DNA of 64,000 nt, taken from contig JANQGG010000006.1 in NCBI GenBank assembly GCA_028277445.1, positions 62,001-126,000 of the forward strand. Reading direction: 5' to 3'. The notes under the pieces are model-generated. The model worked only from the letters and a program-made list of their open reading frames with translations, did not search any database and was not told the origin of the DNA. This document shows, one piece after another, positions 1-9,136 of this stretch. The stretch is from Chloroherpetonaceae bacterium (GTDB lineage: Bacteria > Bacteroidota > Chlorobiia > Chlorobiales > Chloroherpetonaceae). Within the stretch, counting starts at the first letter, position 1; each line of letters begins with the position of its first letter. Both the position numbers and the translations under genes were made by a program.

Positions 1-1662
1 TTAGGTTATACAAATGGCATCGCCGTTAGTTTAAAAGCTCAAGCTCAATGTTTATTGTCGTTAAAAGACTATCATGAGGCCATTGAGAAAGCCTCTCAAG
101 CCAAAGCTATTTTTGATAATTTCAACAATTTAAATGGAAAGGCCACATCACAGTCGTTAATTGCAGACGGCAAATTTGCTCTGAAAGATTACACTGATTC
201 ATTAACGGCATATCTTGACTGTTTAAAGATCTATGAAATCTTGGATGATTACGATATGCAAACCCAGGTTTTGAGCAAAATTGGAAACATTTATGCCAAT
301 GTTGGCGATTATCGTACGGCAATTTCATACCAAATTAAGGCAATTTCAGGTAATCCGAATAAAATAAGTATAGAGGTTGGTAAGGTATTAAAGAAACTGG
401 CCGAACTGTATCATCAATCCGGGAAATTGCTTGCTAGCCTGGATTATTTAAATAAAGCCGCAATTATTTTTAAAAAGCATAATCAGGAATCTTCTTGTGT
501 TGACTGTTATGAAAGAATGGGACTGATTTTGATTCAGCAAAAAGAGTTTCGCAAAGCAGAGCAATGGCTGATGAAAACCCATGAATTTCGCCAGAACACT
601 CGCGACGATGAGGGCTTAACGAAAAGCTTCATGAATTATGCCCGATACTATAAAGATCAGGAAGATTTTGATCAGGCCATTTCCATGTACATTCAAGCTC
701 TTGAAAAGGCGTCTCAAATTCAAAAACAGGGATTAATTGCCGATATACGATATGCTTTAGGCCAAATTTATCATCTCATCCATAAAGATCAACAAGCTAT
801 TGAAGAATACAATCAAGCCCTGTTGATCTGCTCACAAGTTGATAAAATGAATTTGTGCAGCGATATCCATTATTCATTGAGCATGTTGAATGAAACACAA
901 GACAACTTAAAAGAAGCCTTGTTTCATTTTAAGCAACATTATGACATCAATCATAAAATATGGCGCGATCAAAAAGAATTGGAATCGAAAAATATATTGT
1001 TCAAGCAGGAAGTTGAAGAATCCAAAAAAGAAGCTGAAATATACCGATTAAAAAATGTTGAGCTTGCCGATGCAAATAATGAGTTGAAAATGATTACGCT
1101 CTCTTTGGAAGAAGCAAACCGAGAAAAAGAGTTGTTGCTTGATCGTTTGCGGGAGCAAACCGAGTCGTTGGAAGAATTGGTGATTTTTGACGGGCTGACG
1201 GGTTTAGCCAACCGTAGGCATTTCGATGAACAATTTAAATACGAATTTTTACGCGCAAAACGATACGGGCGAACGCTTTCCGTTGCGCTTGCCGATATTG
1301 ATTTCTTTAAAAAAGTCAATGACACGTTTTCTCACCAGGTTGGTGATGACGTTCTGAAAACCATTGCACGAATATTTAAAAGTAATTGCCGTGCCGGAGA
1401 TTTGGTGGCTCGTTATGGCGGCGAAGAATTTGTGTTTTTATTTACAGAAACCTCGTTGGAAAATGCGGTACTGGCTTGTGAAAAAATACGCCATTCGGTT
1501 CAAATTTATGATTGGGATACGATCCATGAAGAGCTCAAGATTACCGTTAGCATGGGTGTGGCAAATTCTGACAATTTCGAAAATCAGGAAGATTTGGTAA
1601 TTTTGTCGGATCAAAAGTTGTATGAAGCTAAAAACAACGGAAGAAATCAGGTTAAAAAATAA
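1..1662 (+). CDS. TPR-GGDEF diguanylate cyclase (5' end outside window)
   Basis: The reading frame is open from base 1, so the gene begins before the window and the TTG at 55 is not a real start. The N-terminal part is a run of TPR repeats (seven or so). A coiled coil follows (about residues 310-375 counted from 55) containing EAEIYRLKNVELA, then a GGDEF domain. The catalytic signature is RYGGEEF (GGEEF at about residues 455-459). RAGD lies five residues before it and matches the RxxD inhibitory site, so the enzyme probably makes cyclic di-GMP and is product-inhibited. No membrane segment is visible, so it is likely cytosolic and controlled through TPR partner binding. A paralogue of the same design lies at 44212-46005. 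Confidence 0.9.
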   Translation, partial: LGYTNGIAVSLKAQAQCLLSLKDYHEAIEKASQAKAIFDNFNNLNGKATSQSLIADGKFALKDYTDSLTAYLDCLKIYEILDDYDMQTQVLSKIGNIYANVGDYRTAISYQIKAISGNPNKISIEVGKVLKKLAELYHQSGKLLASLDYLNKAAIIFKKHNQESSCVDCYERMGLILIQQKEFRKAEQWLMKTHEFRQNTRDDEGLTKSFMNYARYYKDQEDFDQAISMYIQALEKASQIQKQGLIADIRYALGQIYHLIHKDQQAIEEYNQALLICSQVDKMNLCSDIHYSLSMLNETQDNLKEALFHFKQHYDINHKIWRDQKELESKNILFKQEVEESKKEAEIYRLKNVELADANNELKMITLSLEEANREKELLLDRLREQTESLEELVIFDGLTGLANRRHFDEQFKYEFLRAKRYGRTLSVALADIDFFKKVNDTFSHQVGDDVLKTIARIFKSNCRAGDLVARYGGEEFVFLFTETSLENAVLACEKIRHSVQIYDWDTIHEELKITVSMGVANSDNFENQEDLVILSDQKLYEAKNNGRNQVKK

Positions 1663-1673
1663 TCCACCCTATT

Positions 1674-2804
1674 CTAATCTTCTCCGGCTTCAAATTCGGC
1701 TAAAAACTCGGATTTCCAGGAATGAAACTCCCCGGTAAGAATCATTTTGCGAGCTGTTTTTGTGAGCCACAGAAAAAACGAAATGTTATGAATCGAGCAT
1801 AACTGGAGTCCGAAAATTTCCCCGACAACGAGCAAGTGACGGATATAAGCTCTTGAAAATGTTGAGCACACATACGTCTCAAAACCTTCATCAATCGAAC
1901 GAAAATCGGTGGCGTATTTTGCCGATTTTAAATTCATGGTTCCTTTACGGGTATAAACCCTGCCGTTGCGCCCTTCACGCGTTGGAATAACACAATCAAA
2001 CATATCAATGCCGCGTTCAATGGCATTTAAGATGTTGTGCGGTGTACCAACACCCATTAAATACCTGGGTTTGGTTTCTGGCAATAAAGGGTGTGAAACG
2101 TCAAGCATGCGGTACATATCTTCAATGGGTTCGCCTACGGCTAAACCACCGATGGCGTACCCATCAAAATTCATAGACGTTAATGATTTGGTGGATTGGG
2201 CGCGCAGCTCTGGGTTAATGCCGCCTTGGGTAATTGCAAACAGTTTTTGGCTGTGTCCGTAAAGCGGTTCAAGTTTTTGCCGGTGCGTTAAACACCGTTC
2301 TGCCCATCTTAGGGTCAAATCCGAGGAGTTTTTAAGGTAGCTTAATTCGGCATCATGAGCCGGGCATTCATCCAACACCATCATGATATCACTTCCGATA
2401 ATTCGCTGGGTTTCTATAACATTTTCGGGCGTAAATAAATGCTTGGAGCCATCAATGTGTGATTTAAACAACACGCCTTCTTCTGAGATATCCCTGAGAT
2501 CCGATAATGAAAACACCTGATATCCGCCGCTATCGGTTAAAATCGGTTTGTTCCAGCTCATGAATTTATGAAGACCTCCGGCCTGTTGCATAATGCTGTT
2601 GCCGGGTTTTAAATACAAATGGTAGGTGTTGCCTAAAATAATTTGAGCGCCAAATTCCTCAAGCTCGCGTTGCTCAACAGCTTTCACAGAAGCTCTGGTG
2701 CCTACGGGCATAAATATGGGGGTTTGAACCTGACCGTGATGGGTGGTTAAAACACCGGCGCGCGCTGCAGAATTTTGATCGGTTTTTTCTAATGTAAAAC
2801 TCAT
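1674..2804 (-). CDS. tgt: Queuine/preQ1 tRNA-guanine transglycosylase
   Basis: Exchanges guanine-34 of GUN tRNAs for preQ1 in queuosine synthesis. The 376-residue length is normal. Family motifs are present: DSGGYQVFSL near residue 92, the substrate-loop region GGLAVGE, and FDCVIPTREGRNG carrying the nucleophilic Asp. The C-terminal zinc site is unusual. The family pattern is CxCxxC followed by a His about 25 residues later; here the segment reads DEGFETYVC, so the first two Cys are Phe and Thr, while the third Cys and the His (CSIHN) remain. The gene is convergent with the GGDEF gene, 11 bases apart. Whether the enzyme binds zinc with other ligands cannot be told from sequence. Confidence 0.95.
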   Translation of the reverse strand: MSFTLEKTDQNSAARAGVLTTHHGQVQTPIFMPVGTRASVKAVEQRELEEFGAQIILGNTYHLYLKPGNSIMQQAGGLHKFMSWNKPILTDSGGYQVFSLSDLRDISEEGVLFKSHIDGSKHLFTPENVIETQRIIGSDIMMVLDECPAHDAELSYLKNSSDLTLRWAERCLTHRQKLEPLYGHSQKLFAITQGGINPELRAQSTKSLTSMNFDGYAIGGLAVGEPIEDMYRMLDVSHPLLPETKPRYLMGVGTPHNILNAIERGIDMFDCVIPTREGRNGRVYTRKGTMNLKSAKYATDFRSIDEGFETYVCSTFSRAYIRHLLVVGEIFGLQLCSIHNISFFLWLTKTARKMILTGEFHSWKSEFLAEFEAGED

Positions 2805-3231
2805 GAAAACAGGTTTTTTTATGATTTGATCTCTTTTTCGCCGAAGTAATGTTAAAGACCTTAAAAACGCAAAAAACCGGTAATATCAAAACCTGGTGAA
2901 AGATTTATAAAAAAATCTGTATCGAATCATTTGGCATTCAACACGATTTTAATGCGGAATTAACAATTTCATCGTAACTCTTGAACATAATCGGGTAATG
3001 GATCAAGATGAAATCCACGCCTTGTTTGAAATTACCAAAAGCTTAGCGTAGTTATAGGAAAAATAAGGCCGGCTTATGATTTCATATGATGCATGGTTTG
3101 CGGATCGTGAAAGTTAAATGGCAAGTATTGTTTGCAGGTCAACTCATTTGACAGGCTTCACATCAGTAAAGCAGGATTTAAGTTTAAATTAGCGTTTATT
3201 AACCATAATTCAATTGATCGTGTTTTTGAAG
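2805..3231. other. Intergenic region between tgt and a divergent gene
   Basis: About 430 bases between two divergent genes. It must hold both promoters, but I see no convincing -35/-10 pair, RNA gene or strong hairpin. A 17-codon ORF at 2998-3051 starts with ATG, but it lacks a good ribosome-binding site and I do not call it a gene. Confidence 0.4.
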
Positions 3232-4473
3232 GTGAATTATCATGTTTGGATATGCTTGAAGATGCTTGGTATCATGCTATTGTGCACCCAAACGCTTCAA
3301 TCGGCGCCAAGAAGCACGGCATCTACAAATCCCGATTCAACCGGCGTGCAGCAAATGAATCTAAGAACGGAATTTGTTAATGATGTAATCGGGGACTTTG
3401 TTCGGTATACCAAAACATTGCTGGAAGATGCAAAATCATTACAAGCTGACCGTAAGGATACGTTAAATCAAAGAATTCAAACGTATAAACAACGCCTTAA
3501 TGCCAAAAAATACCACGCTACAAGCCGGAAAAGTTTTAAAGAGTATTCCGAAGCGTTGAAAGACAAACTCTATGAATTGTCCGTGGCGTTATTCGTGGAA
3601 GATTATAGTGAATCAACAAGCACAAAACGTTCAGTTCAGGATTTAGACCGGCTTATTTCTACCCTAAGTTTTCAAGACAAGCCTTTGTTTGAAATTGAAA
3701 CCGGTATGTCGCTGCAAAATCGGTCGGTATGGTACGGCTTGGATCAAAATAATGGCGGTGGCGCTTATTCGGCATATTTCAATGTAAAGCATCAATGGGG
3801 GATAGGTGTGGGCATAACATCATCAGGCTTGGTAAATCAAACGCCGATATTTGATCAGTTTGGTTTTAGTATTTCGGTTGATCAGGACTTTTGGAGATTC
3901 AGTAGCGGCATTGGATATACCAAGTACGTGTATTCGGATCAAAGTGAGCAGTTAAGTTCGGCTATTTCAGATGAGCTCAATTTGAGTTTATCATTTCTGA
4001 ATGATTTCATCACACCAAGTCTGCAATTTTCTTACGCATTTTCTGAAGACGAAAATGATATCTTTTTTTCTTATCACTTTGAAAAAACATTGATTTTAGG
4101 GGAGTTCTTTGGTGCAATGGTTATTGTGCAACCTACATTTTCAGGTTACATGGCTAAGACGCGTTCAACCAAAGACGTGTTTATCAATCTCCAAAACTTC
4201 TTTTCGTGGCAGCATAGGAGCGATGTAAATGATGTGTTTCAAATTAAAAATTACGAGCTAAGCGTGCCCGTTATCTTTCAATACGATCAATTTTCTTTCA
4301 AGCCGGAGCTGATTATCACTAGGCCGGTCAATACCTATTCGATAGAGTATTATGAATTGGTTAGAGAAGAAACATCATTAGGCCAAGTGGGATGGCGGGT
4401 CATCGAAGAAAAAATAAAACCCGAAGAATCGGTTTTGGTGATCTTCGGGTTTGGCTTTTATTATTGGTTTTAA
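3232..4473 (+). CDS. Putative outer-membrane beta-barrel protein
   Basis: No family recognised. The protein opens with a hydrophobic segment ending near LQSA, consistent with a signal peptide. A charged, probably helical region follows (about residues 45-130), rich in Lys, Gln and Asp. The C-terminal two thirds alternate polar and aromatic residues in barrel-like strands, and the protein ends in GFYYWF, a terminal aromatic typical of outer-membrane barrels. The start is uncertain: GTG 3232 follows GAAGG-like bases and gives a sensible signal peptide, TTG 3214 is further upstream, and ATG 3262 would shorten the signal sequence. It may be an outer-membrane protein with a periplasmic N-terminal helix; the function is unknown. 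Confidence 0.65.
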   Translation: MNYHVWICLKMLGIMLLCTQTLQSAPRSTASTNPDSTGVQQMNLRTEFVNDVIGDFVRYTKTLLEDAKSLQADRKDTLNQRIQTYKQRLNAKKYHATSRKSFKEYSEALKDKLYELSVALFVEDYSESTSTKRSVQDLDRLISTLSFQDKPLFEIETGMSLQNRSVWYGLDQNNGGGAYSAYFNVKHQWGIGVGITSSGLVNQTPIFDQFGFSISVDQDFWRFSSGIGYTKYVYSDQSEQLSSAISDELNLSLSFLNDFITPSLQFSYAFSEDENDIFFSYHFEKTLILGEFFGAMVIVQPTFSGYMAKTRSTKDVFINLQNFFSWQHRSDVNDVFQIKNYELSVPVIFQYDQFSFKPELIITRPVNTYSIEYYELVREETSLGQVGWRVIEEKIKPEESVLVIFGFGFYYWF

Positions 4474-4496
4474 TCCATCCGATAAACTACATAGCA

Positions 4497-5555
4497 CTAT
4501 CTTAGAGAGCTTAAAATTTCACGGGCTTCATAAAGTGAAGGATTTAATTCCAGGGTTCGTTTTAAATCTTTTTTGGCCAGTGTGTATTGTTTAAGTTTGC
4601 GATAGGCAAGACCTCTGTTGTAGTAGCTTTCCCACATTTGAGCATTTATCTTGATCGCCTTAGTGTAGTGTTTAATACTTTCCGTCTCTTTCTTGAGACT
4701 ATCATAGGCAATCCCTTTATAGTGATGAGCAGAGGCTAATTTGGGATCGTATTTTAACGCCAAATTAAAATTGCGAATGGCCTGATCATAGCCTTGGCGT
4801 TTTAACAAAATTTTACCGCGCTGAAAATAACCATCAGGGTTGCTGGGTATGAGGTCAATGGCTTTATTGACATCATCGAGCGCTTCGGAAAACATGGCAA
4901 TTCTTAAATGAACTTGCGAGCGGCTTAAATAACAGGAAGCGTAGTTTGGATTCAAATCAAGGGCTTTTTCAAAATCAGCTAAAGCATCGCCAAAAAACCC
5001 TAGTTTGATATACAAATCGCCGCGAAGCTTGTAGAGCTCAGCATCGTAGGCTTGTTTTCCAATGGCTTGGGTATAACTTTGAATGGCTTCTTTTGTTTGG
5101 GATAATTCCGTTAATGCTCTGGCACGATTTGCCCAAATATCGCTATTGGTTTTATCGTATTTTAATGCTGAATTAAAGTCTTTAAGCGCTTTTTCAAAGT
5201 TTCCGATTAAATAATAAGAAATACCACGATTGTTATAAGGAGCGCTGTTTCTGGGCTCAAGTTTAATGGCTTTACTAAAATCATATATTGCAGCTTTGGT
5301 TTGACCCAGATTCTTACGAACAACCCCCCGAAAATTAAACGCTTCGGCAAAGCGCGGATTTTTACGAATTGCTTTATTGAGGTAATTGATGGCTTGATTT
5401 AACTTACCGGCAGAAACCGCTTGATTTGCTTTACTGTATTCTTTGAAGCCAACCACATTACTTAAATCCGAACGAGATTGAGATATGGCAGAGTCTGAAA
5501 TAAGGATGGAAAGGCTTAAAAGAATCAAAAATAAATTTCGTGTAAGTTTAGACAT
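4497..5555 (-). CDS. Exported tetratricopeptide repeat protein
   Basis: A signal peptide is visible at the N-terminus (a Lys/Arg start, then FLILLSLSILISDSA). The rest, about residues 40-350, is almost entirely TPR units of 34 residues. The repeats carry signatures such as FNFRGVVRKNLG, YNNRGISYYLIGNFEKAL and YYNRGLAYRKLKQY, with about nine copies. TPR arrays bind protein partners, so this is most likely a periplasmic scaffold; the partner is unknown. The gene converges with the putative barrel gene 23 bases away and stands alone on its strand. Confidence 0.85.
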   Translation of the reverse strand: MSKLTRNLFLILLSLSILISDSAISQSRSDLSNVVGFKEYSKANQAVSAGKLNQAINYLNKAIRKNPRFAEAFNFRGVVRKNLGQTKAAIYDFSKAIKLEPRNSAPYNNRGISYYLIGNFEKALKDFNSALKYDKTNSDIWANRARALTELSQTKEAIQSYTQAIGKQAYDAELYKLRGDLYIKLGFFGDALADFEKALDLNPNYASCYLSRSQVHLRIAMFSEALDDVNKAIDLIPSNPDGYFQRGKILLKRQGYDQAIRNFNLALKYDPKLASAHHYKGIAYDSLKKETESIKHYTKAIKINAQMWESYYNRGLAYRKLKQYTLAKKDLKRTLELNPSLYEAREILSSLR

Positions 5556-5701
5556 AACCTATAATATTTATTAGGGATTACCGGCAAATAAAATCGTGTT
5601 TCGTAAGCAAAGCCGCTTTTCAAATTTGGAAATTGTAAGGAAGATACTTAAAAATGTTTCATTTTCGTAAGAGCGTGTTGATGCCAATCACAATTATAAA
5701 A

Positions 5702-8700
5702 TTAAGAATTTAGCTTAATTTGGGGCAGTTTTGATTTTACATTGCCTAACTGTTTCATGACAAGCTTTACGGCTTTATCTAATTGTGGGTCGTTGCCTTT
5801 TCCATAATCTTGAGGTGAAATTTCCACATAGATGTCCGGTTCGGCGCCATAGTTTTCAACATTCCATTCAACATCATTAAACCAAAAAGAATATTCGGGC
5901 TGAGTGGTTGTAGTGCCATCGGCCAAATGATATTTAGGATTAATGCCAATAACCCCACCCCAGGTTCGTTTGCCAACCAACGTGCCTATGCCCAGCATTT
6001 TAAACGAGTGGCTGAAGATATCGCCATCCGAACCGGCAAACTCATTCGTTAGTCCTACGATTGGCCCTAAAACGGAGTAAGAAGGGTATGGATCGGGTTG
6101 TTTCGACCATCGTTGGACATCGTAACCCAAACGTTTTCTGGCCAATTTTTCAAGAATTAATTGCGAGACATGGCCGCCGCCATTGTAGCGAACATCAACA
6201 ATTAAACCTTGCCTGGAGTATTCCTGAAGATAGAGCCGGAAAAACTCGGCGTAGCCATCAGGGCCCATATTTGGAATATGAACGTATCCTACCCTGCCTT
6301 CCGAGATGTTGTGAACCAGTTGAACATTTTGGCTAACCCAATGCCTGTAATACAATGGTCGCTCAGAGCTTAAAGTTTTTATTCGGAGATTTTGTTTTTG
6401 CTTTCCTTTGGCTCTGCTTGCAGTGAGGACTATTTCTTTCCCGGCTTGGTTTAAAAGATTCGCTTCCAATGGTTTGTGTTTAGATACTGGTTGCCCGTTG
6501 ACTTTATATATTAAATCACCGGACTTGAGATTTACCCCGGGAGACTTTAACGGCGAAGCTTCGCCGGTTTCCCAAGGATCGCCTTCCGGGATCGTTTTAA
6601 TCTGATAAGCTTGTTTTTTGGCCTGATACACAAACGTTGCCCCAAGCTGGCCGATAGGGTAATTTGGGGAAGGTCGGTAATCACCGCCATATTCATAGCA
6701 ATGCGAGGTGCCTAACTCGCCTTGCAGCTCCCACATAAAATCTGAAAATTCCGCACGCGAACCCAAGCGTTGAATTAACGGTTGGTATTGTAGAAACACC
6801 GATTCCCAATCCGTGCCCGACATATCTTCGCGCCAAAAATGCTCCTGCTGCAATCGCCATGCTTCTTGCGCCATCTGAGGCCATTCGTTCCTGGGATCAA
6901 CATTTAGGGTGATTTTCCCTAACGGGATTTCTTCAAACGATATTGTATCGGTTTGGCTGGCGTGAAGTTGCTGGCCGGAGCGATACACAATCGCGTTTTG
7001 ATCTTTAGCGACTGTAAAGCTGGTTAAGGATTTGGTTAAAACTTCTGTTTTTTTTGTTTCAAGGTGATAAACTTCCAAAACGCCGTCTTTCTTGTAAGGC
7101 GTTTTTTTAGAGCTTACCGCACCCTTGATAGGCGTGTGCGCCAAAAATAGCTTGTCTTTGCCGGCAACAAGCCCATAATAGCGTTTTTCAGGTACGGGCA
7201 CCGGGATAATTCTCAGGTGAATATCTTCAAAATCAATGGGTTTTGGACTGCCTTTCTTTTTTGAGGCGTTTGATCTATCGCGGCTTAAAGCTTCGGCAAA
7301 AAATGGCGAGGGCGTATCTTTGTGCAATGTTATTAAATAAGGCTTTACGCCATATGGGAAGTTGAGATCAAAATGCAGATTATCATAAACCGGATCGAAA
7401 ATGCGACGGCTTAAGAAGTACAAATACTTCCCGCTTGGATCAAACGATGGGGAAAAATCGCTTAAAACGGCACGGGTAACTTTATGCGTTTGCTTGGTTT
7501 TTGAATCGTAAATATTAATTTCGTGCTGATCGTTTGAAATGGGATGAATAAATGCAATATATCGACCATCCGGCGACCAGCAGCATTCGTTTAATGCCCC
7601 AAATTCATTCTGTGCAATTAACTGATGGGCGCTGGTTTCAATGTTGAACACGTGCAATGCATTGCGATTGGTTGCAACCAATACCTCTTTGGTTTTCGGC
7701 GAAGAATAAATGGCATGTACAAGTCCCAAATCTATGTTTCCCGAATCCCAGATTCTCTCATGATGGTTATCGTAAACCTCTAACTTTTCAACGCCGGTTT
7801 TATCCGAAACAACGCATACATACTCGCCATCGCATAAATAGGTTGGCAGACGGTATCGCGCTGAACAAGATCGGCCTAGCTCTATGGCCGGGCTGCTTTT
7901 GAACCCGGTTAAAAAGGTTTTTCCGCGAGCATTTAAAACAAGCTCGTTTTTGGAGGGATGAGGCTCGAAAGTTTCCAGATGTTTGCTTGCGGCAATAAAT
8001 TTTTGATTTAATTGTGTTCTGGGGCTGGCATAGGTAAACTCAATTTTTTTGGATTCATTAGCCTGGCAATTAAACACATAAAGATCGCCGCCGGCATGAT
8101 AAACCAATCTGTTTCCTCCGGCACTGTCTTTTTTAGGATACCTGACATAAAAGTCTTTGTGAAAGGTATGTTGGCGAAGATCGTCACCATCGGTTGTTAC
8201 TGAGAAAATGTTGGCGATGTTATCATGATCGCTAACAAAATAGACCCTCATCCCATCATTGGTTTTGATCAGGATAGGACTGACAAAATTGCCTTTCACA
8301 CCAAAATTCGGGCTAATAAGCCGGAATTTATGATTGCCTTTTTCATCTACCCATATCTCGCCGGCTGTACCACCTCTATAGCGTTTCCAACGGGCAGCAT
8401 CGGCAGAATTGCGTCCCAAAGCACATGACTTACCTTGAAAAGAAAGCCAAACCGCATGCCCAATTCCTAAGGACTTGGGGTAGCCCCCATCGAGGGGTAT
8501 TGAATGTGGCTCCAGGAATTTTGCAAAGGCTTGTTTGGCATTGGTTGTGAAGATGATCTTTTGGTTTTGCCATCCCAAAATCCGAGTGTCGGTTGCACCT
8601 AAATAGGTCAGTCGCTCAGCTACGCCACCTTCAAAAGGAAGCACATAGACTTCGGGGTAACCTTCATCGCGATTTATAAACGCAATCCATTTGCCATCCT

Positions 8701-8869
8701 CTGATATCACCGGATGCGAGCATTCGCCAAGTCCTGATGTGAGACGCAAAGCCTTGCCATCTTCTAAAGAAATTTTCCATAAATCATCTTCGGAAACAAA
8801 AACCACAGAATCTTTATAAAGGGTAGGAAAACGGTAATATCCTTGGGAGGAATCATGTGTTTGAGGCAT
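5702..8869 (-). CDS. Tricorn-type serine protease (S41 family)
   Basis: The 1055 residues match the tricorn layout: an N-terminal beta-propeller (about 10-300), a second propeller (about 330-640), a linker, a PDZ-like domain (about 740-840) and a C-terminal S41 core. The catalytic residues line up with those of Thermoplasma tricorn: Ser-His in GTSH (His about 723), the nucleophile in FAGSDGDIF (Ser about 947, with Asp 948) and Glu in VENYG (about 1005). The enzyme cuts peptides from larger proteases into short products. No signal peptide is apparent, which suggests a cytosolic location. All active-site residues are present, so it should be active. Monocistronic. Confidence 0.93.
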   Translation of the reverse strand: MPQTHDSSQGYYRFPTLYKDSVVFVSEDDLWKISLEDGKALRLTSGLGECSHPVISEDGKWIAFINRDEGYPEVYVLPFEGGVAERLTYLGATDTRILGWQNQKIIFTTNAKQAFAKFLEPHSIPLDGGYPKSLGIGHAVWLSFQGKSCALGRNSADAARWKRYRGGTAGEIWVDEKGNHKFRLISPNFGVKGNFVSPILIKTNDGMRVYFVSDHDNIANIFSVTTDGDDLRQHTFHKDFYVRYPKKDSAGGNRLVYHAGGDLYVFNCQANESKKIEFTYASPRTQLNQKFIAASKHLETFEPHPSKNELVLNARGKTFLTGFKSSPAIELGRSCSARYRLPTYLCDGEYVCVVSDKTGVEKLEVYDNHHERIWDSGNIDLGLVHAIYSSPKTKEVLVATNRNALHVFNIETSAHQLIAQNEFGALNECCWSPDGRYIAFIHPISNDQHEINIYDSKTKQTHKVTRAVLSDFSPSFDPSGKYLYFLSRRIFDPVYDNLHFDLNFPYGVKPYLITLHKDTPSPFFAEALSRDRSNASKKKGSPKPIDFEDIHLRIIPVPVPEKRYYGLVAGKDKLFLAHTPIKGAVSSKKTPYKKDGVLEVYHLETKKTEVLTKSLTSFTVAKDQNAIVYRSGQQLHASQTDTISFEEIPLGKITLNVDPRNEWPQMAQEAWRLQQEHFWREDMSGTDWESVFLQYQPLIQRLGSRAEFSDFMWELQGELGTSHCYEYGGDYRPSPNYPIGQLGATFVYQAKKQAYQIKTIPEGDPWETGEASPLKSPGVNLKSGDLIYKVNGQPVSKHKPLEANLLNQAGKEIVLTASRAKGKQKQNLRIKTLSSERPLYYRHWVSQNVQLVHNISEGRVGYVHIPNMGPDGYAEFFRLYLQEYSRQGLIVDVRYNGGGHVSQLILEKLARKRLGYDVQRWSKQPDPYPSYSVLGPIVGLTNEFAGSDGDIFSHSFKMLGIGTLVGKRTWGGVIGINPKYHLADGTTTTQPEYSFWFNDVEWNVENYGAEPDIYVEISPQDYGKGNDPQLDKAVKLVMKQLGNVKSKLPQIKLNS

Positions 8870-9136
8870 GGCAATAATGTAAAAAGTTTAGCAAAAAACG
8901 ATGTCAAGATATAAAGCAAACTAACATTAAATGTGCTATAAAAGGTTTGCTATAAGGTTAGAAATAAATTTCAAATCCGGTTTAAGGCACGGCAAAAACC
9001 CTAAAATAAGAAATCTTTGAAATACCTAATGAATAATGTGTGACGTTTTTAAGCACGATTTGCAAATACGATTCAGGGAAGAGAAGCTAACAATAGTGAA
9101 AATGGATGTATAGGAGTCCCAAATTCAAGCACGCCG

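Noticed and set aside
2998-3051. 17-codon ORF beginning at ATG in the tgt spacer
   Set aside because: No ribosome-binding site or recognisable homology; too short to support.
3132-3380. 82-residue ORF overlapping the start of the putative barrel gene
   Set aside because: Out of frame with the barrel gene, no hydrophobic signal, no family; treated as a shadow.
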